Both the position numbers and the translations under genes were made by a program. 64,000 bases of DNA from Spirosoma fluviale (lineage in GTDB: Bacteria > Bacteroidota > Bacteroidia > Cytophagales > Spirosomataceae). Below are positions 35,824 through 43,811 of this stretch, in pieces. Position 1 is the first letter of the stretch; the number at the start of each line of letters is the position of its first letter. Under the pieces are notes generated by a model that was not told the origin of the DNA, did no database searches, and was given only the letters and a program-made list of their open reading frames with translations. Location: the NCBI GenBank assembly GCA_945901025.1, contig CAMDJW010000004.1, forward strand, positions 62,001-126,000. Direction: 5' to 3'.

Positions 35824-35918
35824 TTGCTAAGCGAGCATTCGTTTAGGGTACTTTAGCTTTACTAACTTTTGAAAAGTTAGTAAAGCTTGTTGGAACTTTG
35901 CTGGCTCGACTTAGCAAA
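35824..35918. repeat. Nested inverted repeat, copy 1 of a palindromic element
   Basis: The core (35855-35887) is AGCTTTACTAACTTTT, one G, then its exact reverse complement: 16-bp arms with a 1-base centre. It is nested in a second pair, TTGCTAAGCGAGC (35824-35836) and GCTCGACTTAGCAA (35905-35918), complementary apart from one bulged base. The same 33-base core occurs at 42852-42884. It lies between the tRNA terminator and the glycosyltransferase promoter. Confidence 0.85.
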
Positions 35919-35939
35919 AAGTATTTTTCGGGCCATAAA

Positions 35940-35978
35940 TTTAAAACAAAAAGACCCTCAAGCAAGCTTGAAGGTCTT
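35940..35978 (-). terminator. Intrinsic terminator of tRNA-Leu
   Basis: A 12-bp stem with one mismatch (35951-35962 paired with 35967-35978), loop of four, followed on the minus strand by TTTTTGTTTT. It begins 15 bases after the tRNA-Leu 3' end. Confidence 0.75.
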
Positions 35979-35992
35979 CAGTCGATTAATCG

Positions 35993-36078
35993 TACTTGGG
36001 ATGGGAATCGAACCCACACGAGCGTTACGGCTCACAGGATTTTAAGTCCTGCGTGTCTACCAGTTCCACCACCCAAGC
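35993..36078 (-). tRNA. tRNA-Leu (anticodon UAA)
   Basis: 86 nt class II tRNA. Acceptor stem GCTTGGG pairs with CCCAAGT (with a terminal G-U), the anticodon arm is CAGGA-CTTAAAA-TCCTG with anticodon TAA at 36042-36044, a long variable arm follows and the T-loop is GGTTCGATTCC. The discriminator is A; CCA is not encoded. Confidence 0.95.
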
Positions 36079-36086
36079 GTCCCTGT

Positions 36087-36114
36087 AAAACTCAAAAGCA
36101 CCGGAAGGTGCCTT
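36087..36114 (-). terminator. Hairpin between tRNA-Gly and tRNA-Leu (probable terminator)
   Basis: On the minus strand GCACC-TTCC-GGTGC (extendable by A-T and G-T pairs) is followed by TTTTGAGTTTT. It sits just after tRNA-Gly, so the tRNA-Leu may have a separate transcript or depend on read-through. Confidence 0.5.
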
Positions 36115-36123
36115 CTTGTTTTG

Positions 36124-36196
36124 AGCGAAAGACGGGGTTCGAACCCGCGACCTCGACCTTGGCAAGGTCGCGCTCTACCAGCTGAGCTACTTTCGC
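36124..36196 (-). tRNA. tRNA-Gly (anticodon GCC)
   Basis: 73 nt with acceptor GCGAAAG/CTTTCGC, D-arm AGCTCAGCTGGTAGAGC, anticodon arm CGACC-TTGCCAA-GGTCG (anticodon GCC) and T-arm CGGGTTCGAACCCCG. The discriminator is T; CCA is not encoded. Confidence 0.96.
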
Positions 36197-36269
36197 AATT
36201 TGTGGATGCAAAATTAAGACCTTAGACCCATTTATGCAAGAGGAAAGCAAATTTAAATGAAATATTCTC

Positions 36270-36277
36270 TAATTTTG
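36270..36277 (+). promoter_or_regulatory. -7 promoter element (TAATTTTG) for the Lrp-type gene
   Basis: TAATTTTG, 17 bases before the ATG at 36295. Confidence 0.45.
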
Positions 36278-36294
36278 TGTTTTACATAATTATC

Positions 36295-36765
36295 ATGAGC
36301 ATCATCAAGCTAGACCAAATTGACCATCAATTACTTGAAATACTTCAAAGTAATGCCAAAATTACCAACGCGCAGTTGTCCAAGGAGGTCGGGCTTTCCC
36401 CTGCTCCCACGCTTGAGCGCGTGAAGAAATTAGAGGCCACTGGCATCATTCAAAGTTATCATGCTCAGTTAGATAGAGATAAAGTGGGCTTGGGTGTGAC
36501 TACTTTTGTCACGGTGACTTTGACGGGTCATAAGAAGCAAGTGACGGAATCTTTTGTTAATCAAATCAATCAAATTCCTGAAGTAATCGAATGCCACCAT
36601 GTGACTGGCGCAGGTGACTTCATGTTGAAAATTATCTCAAAAGATATTTCAACTTACCAGAAATTGATGTTGGAAAAAATAAACGAAATCGAAGAAGTTT
36701 CAGCTACATCTACGATGGTCATCTTATCTACCTTCAAAGAGAGCAAGGTTTTACCTATTCCTTGA
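36295..36765 (+). CDS. Lrp/AsnC family transcriptional regulator
   Basis: 156 residues from the ATG at 36295; an in-frame ATG-like start 18 bases upstream overlaps the promoter. N-terminal winged HTH (LDQIDHQLLEILQSNAKITN, then ERVKKLEATGIIQSYHA) and a C-terminal RAM/AsnC effector domain (VIECHHVTGAGDFMLKI). It probably senses an amino acid and controls metabolism genes. It converges on tgt, six bases apart, with no hairpin between them. Confidence 0.92.
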   Translation: MSIIKLDQIDHQLLEILQSNAKITNAQLSKEVGLSPAPTLERVKKLEATGIIQSYHAQLDRDKVGLGVTTFVTVTLTGHKKQVTESFVNQINQIPEVIECHHVTGAGDFMLKIISKDISTYQKLMLEKINEIEEVSATSTMVILSTFKESKVLPIP

Positions 36766-36771
36766 TTTTAT

Positions 36772-37905
36772 TTATAGGCGATTCATAAACTGTGGCAACA
36801 TGCGACTTTTCCAAGTCGTAAAGGTCCCAGCAAGAATTTCTTTTCGAGCCTCGCCCACAAGCCAGAGGTAAAATCTAAGGTTAAAAACACTGGCGATCAT
36901 CGGGCCGAGCATCTCCTCACAACGAATCAAATGGCGCAAGTAAGCTTTTGTATATTGGCCATGCGTGTCTTCAGCAAAGAACGGATCGATAACCGAAAAG
37001 TCCGACTTCCACTTTTCATTTTTGATATTAATGATTCCCTCCGTTGTGAAAATCATACCATTTCGGGCATTTCTGGTAGGCATAACGCAATCAAACATAT
37101 CAATTCCTAGCCCTATTCCTTCTAAAATATTGGCAGGCGTCCCTACACCCATTAAATATCGGGGTTTATCTTTTGGTAAAATATCGGTTACCTCGTCTGC
37201 CATTTTGTACATATCTTCGACGGGTTCGCCAACTGAAAGGCCACCAATGGCATTACCAAAAGCGTTTTTTGAGGCAATATATTCGGCAGAAACTTTGCGT
37301 AAATCCGAATACACACTTCCTTGAACAATCGGGAAAAGGGCTTGTTGGTACCCGTACTTTGGGCTAGTTTCGTCAAAACGCGTAATGCAGCGATCTAACC
37401 AACGATGCGTCATGTCCATCGAGTTTCTCGCATATTCATAGGTACATGGATATGGGGTGCATTCATCAAAGGCCATGATGATATCAGCGCCGATCGTGCG
37501 CTGGATGTCCATGACATATTCGGGACTAAAAAAATGAGTGCTGCCGTCAATATGTGACTTGAATTTTACACCTTCCTCGACAATTTTTCTTCCAGTTCCG
37601 GCCAATGAATACACTTGATATCCACCCGAATCGGTCAATATGGGTTTATCCCAACCATTGAACCGATGCAGGCCACCCGCCGCTTCGATGATTTCTAAGC
37701 CAGGACGGAGGTATAAATGATAGGTATTTCCCAAAATTATTTGGGCATTAATGGGCTTATTTAATTCTGAAATATGGACGGCTTTCACCGTGCCGGCGGT
37801 TCCTACCGGCATGAAAATGGGCGTTTGGATAGTCCCATGATCTGTTGTTATTTCCCCTGCACGTGCTTTTGAGCTTAGATCCGTACGACTTATTTCAAAT
37901 TTCAT
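36772..37905 (-). CDS. tgt: Queuine tRNA-ribosyltransferase
   Basis: 377 residues. The barrel motifs are intact: PTFMPVGTAGTVK-type N-terminus, TDSGGYQVYSL with D92, DECTPYP and the nucleophile loop DMFDCVMPTRNARNG (D272). It exchanges guanine 34 of Asp, Asn, His and Tyr tRNAs for preQ1. The zinc-binding CxCxxC segment expected before AYLRHL is absent: the region reads DPFFAEDTHGQYTKAYLRHL. The gene has a promoter so close to its ATG that the mRNA may be leaderless. Confidence 0.93.
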   Translation of the reverse strand: MKFEISRTDLSSKARAGEITTDHGTIQTPIFMPVGTAGTVKAVHISELNKPINAQIILGNTYHLYLRPGLEIIEAAGGLHRFNGWDKPILTDSGGYQVYSLAGTGRKIVEEGVKFKSHIDGSTHFFSPEYVMDIQRTIGADIIMAFDECTPYPCTYEYARNSMDMTHRWLDRCITRFDETSPKYGYQQALFPIVQGSVYSDLRKVSAEYIASKNAFGNAIGGLSVGEPVEDMYKMADEVTDILPKDKPRYLMGVGTPANILEGIGLGIDMFDCVMPTRNARNGMIFTTEGIINIKNEKWKSDFSVIDPFFAEDTHGQYTKAYLRHLIRCEEMLGPMIASVFNLRFYLWLVGEARKEILAGTFTTWKSRMLPQFMNRL

Positions 37906-37909
37906 TCGG

Positions 37910-37917
37910 CAAAGCTA
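37910..37917 (-). promoter_or_regulatory. -7 promoter element (TAGCTTTG) for tgt, giving a likely leaderless mRNA
   Basis: Minus-strand TAGCTTTG ends only four bases before the tgt ATG. With the start point usually about seven bases downstream of the element, transcription would begin at or within a base or two of the ATG. Confidence 0.45.
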
Positions 37918-37934
37918 GGCAAAAAATTAATGGA

Positions 37935-37970
37935 TGAATGGCAAATGCTTTGAAAAACATTTGCCATTCA
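37935..37970 (-). terminator. Hairpin after the ThuA-dehydrogenase fusion gene
   Basis: A perfect 13-bp stem (TGAATGGCAAATG and CATTTGCCATTCA) with a 10-base loop, seven bases after the stop. On the minus strand TTTTTT follows eight bases later, so it is a probable but not textbook terminator. Confidence 0.65.
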
Positions 37971-37977
37971 CACAGAA

Positions 37978-40900
37978 TTACTCAACTTTCATAACACCAT
38001 TCATAATTCGCCAGTGACCAGGGAATGTGCATAAGAATGGATAATTTCCAGGAACTGTTGGCGCCTTAAAGACCACTTTCACTCGGCCATTTGGCTCTAC
38101 CAGTGGCGTATAAGCTAAAATTTCGGGCAATGAAGGGATGTAGTTTTTGGACACTCCATCAGACGCAGTAATCATTTTATCCGCCGCTAAGCCTATCTTT
38201 TCTTTACTTTTCAAAGCTCCTAATACCCAGTTATGTGGCATCGCATCCGTATTTTCGAAAATCAATTCAACCGTCGACCCTGCAGGTACAGTGAATTCTT
38301 TTAGATCATATTTCATGGCTTCCGGAACGGTTTTTAATACCCGCGTGACTACTTCACCAGCTACTTTTAAAGCAGGAATTTCTAGTTTCCAAGCCATTGC
38401 CAAGCGATTTAAATATTCCAAATCGACTGTTCGAACTATGGGCGCCAAACTAGTTAAATAATCTTTAGATTCTGGTAATAAATTAGCGGATCTTTTAACA
38501 TTCCAAGTCGCAGAAGCTCCTTTTAATGCAGCACCAAAGGCAGGTGAAGAGGTTTCTTTCATCTTTTGAAGATGTTGCACTACCTCGTCGGCCGACCATG
38601 AAACAGAACCGGCCCGGAATAATTTTTCGATCATCAATACGTTTAATCCAGCAGATTGAGTTACATCAATGGCCTTTCGATAAATGTTATTTGACCGTTC
38701 TTTTTCACCTAAAACCGCTGAGCGATCTAATTGAATTTCCATGATGTATTTGCCCGCTGTTTCAGGAGTCCAACCAAAATTTCCTACCCATGGGCCATTA
38801 TTATTTTTAGTTACTGAAACGGTTTCTCCAGGAGCAACGCCATCCACAAACGTATAGGATTCATAATCGATCCGGCTTCCCATACCTTCAATTTTAATAC
38901 TTAATGGCAGCGGAGTACCCTTTGGAAGGGCAACAGTTCCTCTATTTTTCACACGAACTGTGAAAGGTAAACCTTCTCGTAGTCTGAAATTACCCCCTTT
39001 GATTTGAACTTCTTGAACGACTAAATCTATTCCAGAAGCGGATCCTTCCGTCGTAGGATTGGCTAGATTTTTGCCCAATGATTCTGCGACCACAGGAATC
39101 TTTTTTGAGCCTTCAGATTCAATAAAGGATGTTCTTCTCGAACCCATATGGCCCATCATATAAGCGGAATAGGCCTCTGGAAGCCAACGGTCTTTCACAC
39201 TTTGTTCCGTAGAAATTTTGGCCAACATCGCCTTTTCGACTTCCGGTGAGTTAGGCATTTCAATGAATGCTAATACGGTGTTTAAGACCACAAGTGTGTC
39301 TTTATCGGCTAATAACTTCTTATCTATCAATAATTTGGCCATCTCAGCTGTTCTAGGTAAAACCTGTACTGCCTGCTTTCTTACGGCGCCACTTGTATGC
39401 GATAAAGCATTTTTTAACGCAATTTTCACGGCCGGCATTTCTAAAGCTCCTAGTCCTTCCAAAGTTCTAAGCGCATGAATGGCTCCTACCGCTAAACCAA
39501 TTTCATCTGTTTTAGCCGTAGCCAAAACCTTTAAAAGTGCTGGAACTACATCTTTATTACCTCTTTCCACCAACAACCTTTGAGCTTGTAAGCGCCAAAA
39601 TAAATTGGAATTACTCAAAGCCGCGATACAATTTTCTGGAGAATTTAAGTTTACTGGGGAATAAGCGGGCGCTTGATTATAACCTACTCGGTAAATTCTA
39701 CCATGCGTATAATCACGTAAATCATGATCATAGGCATTTCCTAAACCATTAGTCCAACCTTTTGGCGTTGGATTATGTTGGATGATGAAACTGTACCAAT
39801 CCGCAATCCAAAGAGCTCCATCTGGACCTACTTGGGCAAATACGGGAGAAACCCATTCATCAGCTCCAGCCAAGAAATTAAATGCTTCTTGGTCATTAAA
39901 ATCGGATCCGGTTTTCACGGTTCTATTTTGATGTACTACATGGCCTGTTGGCTCAGATACAAAGGCAATTTGGTTCCAATATTTTTTAGGGAAAGCCCTG
40001 GCTGAATAAAAATTATGACCAGCAGCAGCCGTATATCCACCAAATACATCCACTTGACGCACTTTTTTAGTGATTGTCTTCATGTCTTTGTGCGTGTCGA
40101 TATTCTTACTTCCATTTAAACTAAATGGCGCATTCCAAATATTACGATGTGGAATCGCCATGTACCAACCATGCGCATTGTTGGCCGTCGACCCAAATAC
40201 ATCTCCCGCTTCATTGAAATCAAAACCCCAAGTATTATTGGAAGTCGTTGTCATGTGCTCCATTTTGGAACCATCGGGTTTAAATCTGAAAAAAGCCTGA
40301 GCAAACTGCAACGAATCAGCGCCCACTTTTCCCTTATATCCTGAATAACCTACGCAACCCCAAATCCAGTTGTCAAATCCATAATGCAAATTAGACGGTC
40401 CTGCATGCGTATCACCAGTTCCAAAACCGGTGATTAAAACTTTTTGCTGATCAGCAACGCCATCCCCATTCGTATCCTTAATGAATAAAATATGAGGCGC
40501 TTGGGAAACAATTAATCCGCCATTGGCAAAAACCATGCCTGTTGGGATACTTAAACCCTCCGCAAACCGAGTAAATTTATCCGCTTTGCCGTCGTTATTC
40601 GTGTCTTCGCAACGTAAAATATAGTCACTTCCGCCGCTTGCCTTACGCTCATTTGGATAGTCTTTGGTAATTAAAACGTATAATAGACCTTTTTCGTCCC
40701 ATGCCATGGCGATTGGGTGCATGACATTGGGCTCAGAGGCAAAAACTTGTAAATTAAAATCTACAGGGATTTGAATATACTTTACAGACTCCTCAGGGCT
40801 CAAGGGCAATTGTTGTAATTGTACACCAGGCCGCTTTTCGTAGTTGGGCAGTCTGGCTTCACGATAGGCTAGAGGCGCTAGTTTTAATTGGTCCAACAAA

Positions 40901-41625
40901 GCTCTTTTTTCCTCCCCCACAGCATATAAAATGCCCTGAGTGACTAATTGTTGGAATCCTTCCGTGTCCCAAGTTCTTTCATCGTGACCGTAAGCCGTGT
41001 AAAAAACATTTCCTTTTCCATAGGTGCGAACCCAAGTATATGGTTCTGTGCTTGCTCCTGGCTTATCTTTAGCTTGTTCTGGGCCAAGAATCCTGGATTG
41101 CAAAACGATATTGTCAGGCTGTAATTTACTGTGCAAATAAGTTTCGTCTACGGTCTTTATCCCTGGAAAATCTTTTAATGCTAGGTGCCCAGGCATTTCA
41201 TTTTTGATGCGAATGGAATCCATTTTATGGCGCCAAAATTGGCCTCCCACCATTTTGACAAACTCAGGAGAATTTCTGAAACACCATGAAGCACAATGTA
41301 GGGCTACTAATCCATGTCCGGAAGCCACATATTTTAAAAGCGCTTTTTCCTGCGGAGCGGCGATAGAATCCTGATTAGCAAATAAGATTAAGGCATCAAA
41401 TTTGTTTAAATAATCATCATTTAGGTCTTTTAAGTTATCGGTATAGGTGATGTTCATCCCCTTCACTCCCACGGCAGATTGCAAAGAAGGGTATCTGTCA
41501 AAAGGCTTGTGATGACCTTTATCCCCTAAAAATAGGAGTTGGAGTCTTCTGCCTTTTGGAGCATTTTGTGCCAAAGTTGTCACAATCGAACAAATTGAAA
41601 ACAATACAATTAATAATTTTTTCAT
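37978..41625 (-). CDS. ThuA + TIGR02604 dehydrogenase + HEAT + cupredoxin fusion protein
   Basis: 1215 residues with a signal peptide (LLIVLFSICSIVTTLAQ). In order: a ThuA domain (~25-245, LVALHCASWCF), a membrane-bound dehydrogenase/sorbosone-dehydrogenase-like propeller (~290-650, DTNNDGKADKFTRFAEGLSIP, HAGPSNLHYGFDNW), HEAT-like helical repeats (~660-800), a CARDB-like beta domain (~870-990), and a C-terminal azurin/auracyanin-like cupredoxin. The copper ligands are H1131 (MPHNW), C1199, H1204 and M1208 (C-T-F-P-G-H...M). No CxxCH heme motif is present. It probably oxidises a carbohydrate-like substrate in the periplasm. The Gfo/Idh/MocA gene lies 35 bases upstream. Confidence 0.85.
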   Translation of the reverse strand: MKKLLIVLFSICSIVTTLAQNAPKGRRLQLLFLGDKGHHKPFDRYPSLQSAVGVKGMNITYTDNLKDLNDDYLNKFDALILFANQDSIAAPQEKALLKYVASGHGLVALHCASWCFRNSPEFVKMVGGQFWRHKMDSIRIKNEMPGHLALKDFPGIKTVDETYLHSKLQPDNIVLQSRILGPEQAKDKPGASTEPYTWVRTYGKGNVFYTAYGHDERTWDTEGFQQLVTQGILYAVGEEKRALLDQLKLAPLAYREARLPNYEKRPGVQLQQLPLSPEESVKYIQIPVDFNLQVFASEPNVMHPIAMAWDEKGLLYVLITKDYPNERKASGGSDYILRCEDTNNDGKADKFTRFAEGLSIPTGMVFANGGLIVSQAPHILFIKDTNGDGVADQQKVLITGFGTGDTHAGPSNLHYGFDNWIWGCVGYSGYKGKVGADSLQFAQAFFRFKPDGSKMEHMTTTSNNTWGFDFNEAGDVFGSTANNAHGWYMAIPHRNIWNAPFSLNGSKNIDTHKDMKTITKKVRQVDVFGGYTAAAGHNFYSARAFPKKYWNQIAFVSEPTGHVVHQNRTVKTGSDFNDQEAFNFLAGADEWVSPVFAQVGPDGALWIADWYSFIIQHNPTPKGWTNGLGNAYDHDLRDYTHGRIYRVGYNQAPAYSPVNLNSPENCIAALSNSNLFWRLQAQRLLVERGNKDVVPALLKVLATAKTDEIGLAVGAIHALRTLEGLGALEMPAVKIALKNALSHTSGAVRKQAVQVLPRTAEMAKLLIDKKLLADKDTLVVLNTVLAFIEMPNSPEVEKAMLAKISTEQSVKDRWLPEAYSAYMMGHMGSRRTSFIESEGSKKIPVVAESLGKNLANPTTEGSASGIDLVVQEVQIKGGNFRLREGLPFTVRVKNRGTVALPKGTPLPLSIKIEGMGSRIDYESYTFVDGVAPGETVSVTKNNNGPWVGNFGWTPETAGKYIMEIQLDRSAVLGEKERSNNIYRKAIDVTQSAGLNVLMIEKLFRAGSVSWSADEVVQHLQKMKETSSPAFGAALKGASATWNVKRSANLLPESKDYLTSLAPIVRTVDLEYLNRLAMAWKLEIPALKVAGEVVTRVLKTVPEAMKYDLKEFTVPAGSTVELIFENTDAMPHNWVLGALKSKEKIGLAADKMITASDGVSKNYIPSLPEILAYTPLVEPNGRVKVVFKAPTVPGNYPFLCTFPGHWRIMNGVMKVE

Positions 41626-41660
41626 TTCAAAGAGGTTTTGTTGGCCGCAATTTTCGGCTT

Positions 41661-42773
41661 TTAGAATTTTGGTATTTCAATAATCTTTCCTCCTTGTAAA
41701 GCAGACTCATGAGCTAATATACCCACTGAAGTCCAATTCGCAGATTGTGGAGCATTTGGGAAAGGATCACGATCTGCGGCTAATGCCTGCAAAAATTCAT
41801 TGACTAAATGGGGATGTGATCCACCGTGGCCGCCCCCTTGAGTAAAGGAAAGGTGTTGATTTTCGTCTTCATCATATACGCCTTTGGTCGTAAATCGCTG
41901 AATTTCTTCGGGTAAATAATGAGCGTAATCTGGTGTGGGTACTTTTTCTGGAATTTCGGGTTCTGGCTTTTTAGCGGTGTGAACAATTAATTCTTCACCT
42001 TCTATCAAAGGCCATTCCACAGATTTTTTTGATCCATATACCTCAAAACTTTCACGGTATTGTCTTGCTACGTCAAACAAAGAGCGATAAACCATCGCGC
42101 TTAAATCTGAATCTCTAAATTTGATATGTGCGGACTCAACGGCAAAAGGGGAATTATAATGGGAGATCAATTCTTCGCGAATTGTTCCCGATCCAAAACA
42201 AGAAACATATTCAGCCTCCAAACGCAATAATCCCGCCACAGGTCCCACGCAATGGGTGGCATAATGCATCGGAGGAAGTCCTGGCCAGTAATCAGGCCAG
42301 CCGTCCATTTCTTGTTGGTGTGAAGCTTTCAAAAACTGTATTTTTCCTAATTCTCCTTTTTCATAAAGCTCTTTGATGTACAAAAACTCTCTGGAATAAA
42401 CCACAGTTTCCATCATCATGTATTTTTTGCCCATTTTCCGAGAAGCTTCGACAATGGCCTTGCATTCTTCCACACTCGTGGCCATAGGAACGGTACACGC
42501 TACATGTTTTCCTGCTAGTAAAGCTTTGAGTGTTTGTTCGGCATGTAAATGAATGGGAGAATTGATATGAACAACGTCAACAGCTGGGTCTTTAATTAAT
42601 TCTTCAAAATCGGTATAACGCTTTTCGATTCCATATGCATCGCCAATGGACTGCAGCTTTTCAGCATTTCGCTGGCAAATGGCGTACATATTAGCCAAAG
42701 GATGTTTTAAATAGATGGGAATAAATTCAGCCCCAAAACCCAGGCCCACAATGGCAACGTTATACTTTTTCAT
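41661..42773 (-). CDS. Gfo/Idh/MocA family oxidoreductase
   Basis: 370 residues. The N-terminal Rossmann domain (NVAIVGLGFGAEFIPIYLKHP) and the INSPIHLHAEQTLKALLAGKHVACT segment, in place of the EKP motif (here CTVPMA), identify the family. The C-terminal alpha/beta domain covers residues ~130-350. Family members oxidise or reduce sugars and inositols with NAD(P). It is the first gene of a two-gene unit with the ThuA-dehydrogenase fusion, suggesting a shared sugar or polyol pathway. Confidence 0.88.
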   Translation of the reverse strand: MKKYNVAIVGLGFGAEFIPIYLKHPLANMYAICQRNAEKLQSIGDAYGIEKRYTDFEELIKDPAVDVVHINSPIHLHAEQTLKALLAGKHVACTVPMATSVEECKAIVEASRKMGKKYMMMETVVYSREFLYIKELYEKGELGKIQFLKASHQQEMDGWPDYWPGLPPMHYATHCVGPVAGLLRLEAEYVSCFGSGTIREELISHYNSPFAVESAHIKFRDSDLSAMVYRSLFDVARQYRESFEVYGSKKSVEWPLIEGEELIVHTAKKPEPEIPEKVPTPDYAHYLPEEIQRFTTKGVYDEDENQHLSFTQGGGHGGSHPHLVNEFLQALAADRDPFPNAPQSANWTSVGILAHESALQGGKIIEIPKF

Positions 42774-42841
42774 TTAATTAATAGGTTTAAATTGAACAGG
42801 TAATTTATAATTTTATTTCTTTCGTTTTAATTTTTGTGATT

Positions 42842-42892
42842 AGCTTTTTCCAGCTTTACTAACTTTTCAAAAGTTAGTAAAGCTAAAAAAGC
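42842..42892. repeat. Inverted repeat, copy 2 of the palindromic element
   Basis: The core (42852-42884) is AGCTTTACTAACTTTT, one C, then the reverse complement, identical to the core at 35855-35887 except for the central base. Flanking AGCTTTTT and AAAAAGCT extend the fold on both sides. It lies between the EamA gene end and the Gfo/Idh/MocA gene start, where it could also act as a terminator. Confidence 0.85.
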
Positions 42893-42925
42893 TTTTTGAC
42901 AAAGGGGAAGAGAAAATAGATTTTT

Positions 42926-43810
42926 TTAGGCCAATTTATTGGATTTTTTTAAAAAAGGGTGCGCCATGACAGTTAGGACTAGCAAAATGGTACCATAATA
43001 AAAGCCTGGTTGCATAATTTCCGTGCTACCAAAAATATAAATCGCTAAAATCATTCCATAAACAGGCTCCAAGGTGATAACTAAGTTGATGGAGAAAACG
43101 GAAAAAACTTTATATAAATGGATGGTTTCCGTATAAGCATACACGGTACAAACCAGCGCTAAAATTCCAATCCAGAGCCAGTCGAGCCCTATCGGGAAAT
43201 ATCCAACAAGCCCATCAAATGCCCCAAAACTCCAAACAACTCCTGTAATAATACCAGCCGCAATCATTTCATACAAGGTGATTAATTTTGGGTCATGCGT
43301 ATGAGTAAATTGACCATTGACCACCGAAAATAGGGCACCAAAAAATCCGGAAGCGATGCCCATGAGCAACCCGAGCCATTGCGCTTGTTCGACCGAAAAA
43401 ATTATCACTAAAGCCGCGATAACTAATAAGCCTAAAAAAACTTCAATCATTGAAATGCGCACTTTTTTGACAATAGGCTCAATCAACGAAGTCCAAAAAG
43501 TTTGCGTACTTAAGCCTGCAAGACACATAGCCACGGTAGAAACTTTTGCCGCGCCAAAAAACAACAACCAATGCAACGCGACAAACACCCCATTTAAAAC
43601 CCACACCCACAAAACGGATTTACTTACTTGAAAACCTTTTTTACTGTAATGGATAATCAATGCCAAGCTTATCGACGTGATCACGCATCTCACAAAGACA
43701 ATGGTGAGCGTATTTGCCTGAGTCGCATTGCCTAAAATGGCCGTGAAAGCATAAATAATGACAATAAAGTGAATTTTGAAATAGTCCAATAAGCGAGGAG
43801 CCGTTTTCAT
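42926..43810 (-). CDS. EamA/DMT family transporter
   Basis: 294 residues from the ATG at 43810; earlier in-frame starts lie inside the upstream lptG-like gene. About ten transmembrane helices in two EamA repeats (first repeat near residues 12-140, second ~150-285, with LEPVYGMILAIYIFGS at the family's conserved C-terminal glutamate-proline). It likely exports amino acids or other small metabolites; the substrate is unknown. It starts one base after the permease stop. Confidence 0.85.
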   Translation of the reverse strand: MKTAPRLLDYFKIHFIVIIYAFTAILGNATQANTLTIVFVRCVITSISLALIIHYSKKGFQVSKSVLWVWVLNGVFVALHWLLFFGAAKVSTVAMCLAGLSTQTFWTSLIEPIVKKVRISMIEVFLGLLVIAALVIIFSVEQAQWLGLLMGIASGFFGALFSVVNGQFTHTHDPKLITLYEMIAAGIITGVVWSFGAFDGLVGYFPIGLDWLWIGILALVCTVYAYTETIHLYKVFSVFSINLVITLEPVYGMILAIYIFGSTEIMQPGFYYGTILLVLTVMAHPFLKKSNKLA

Positions 43811-43811
43811 C

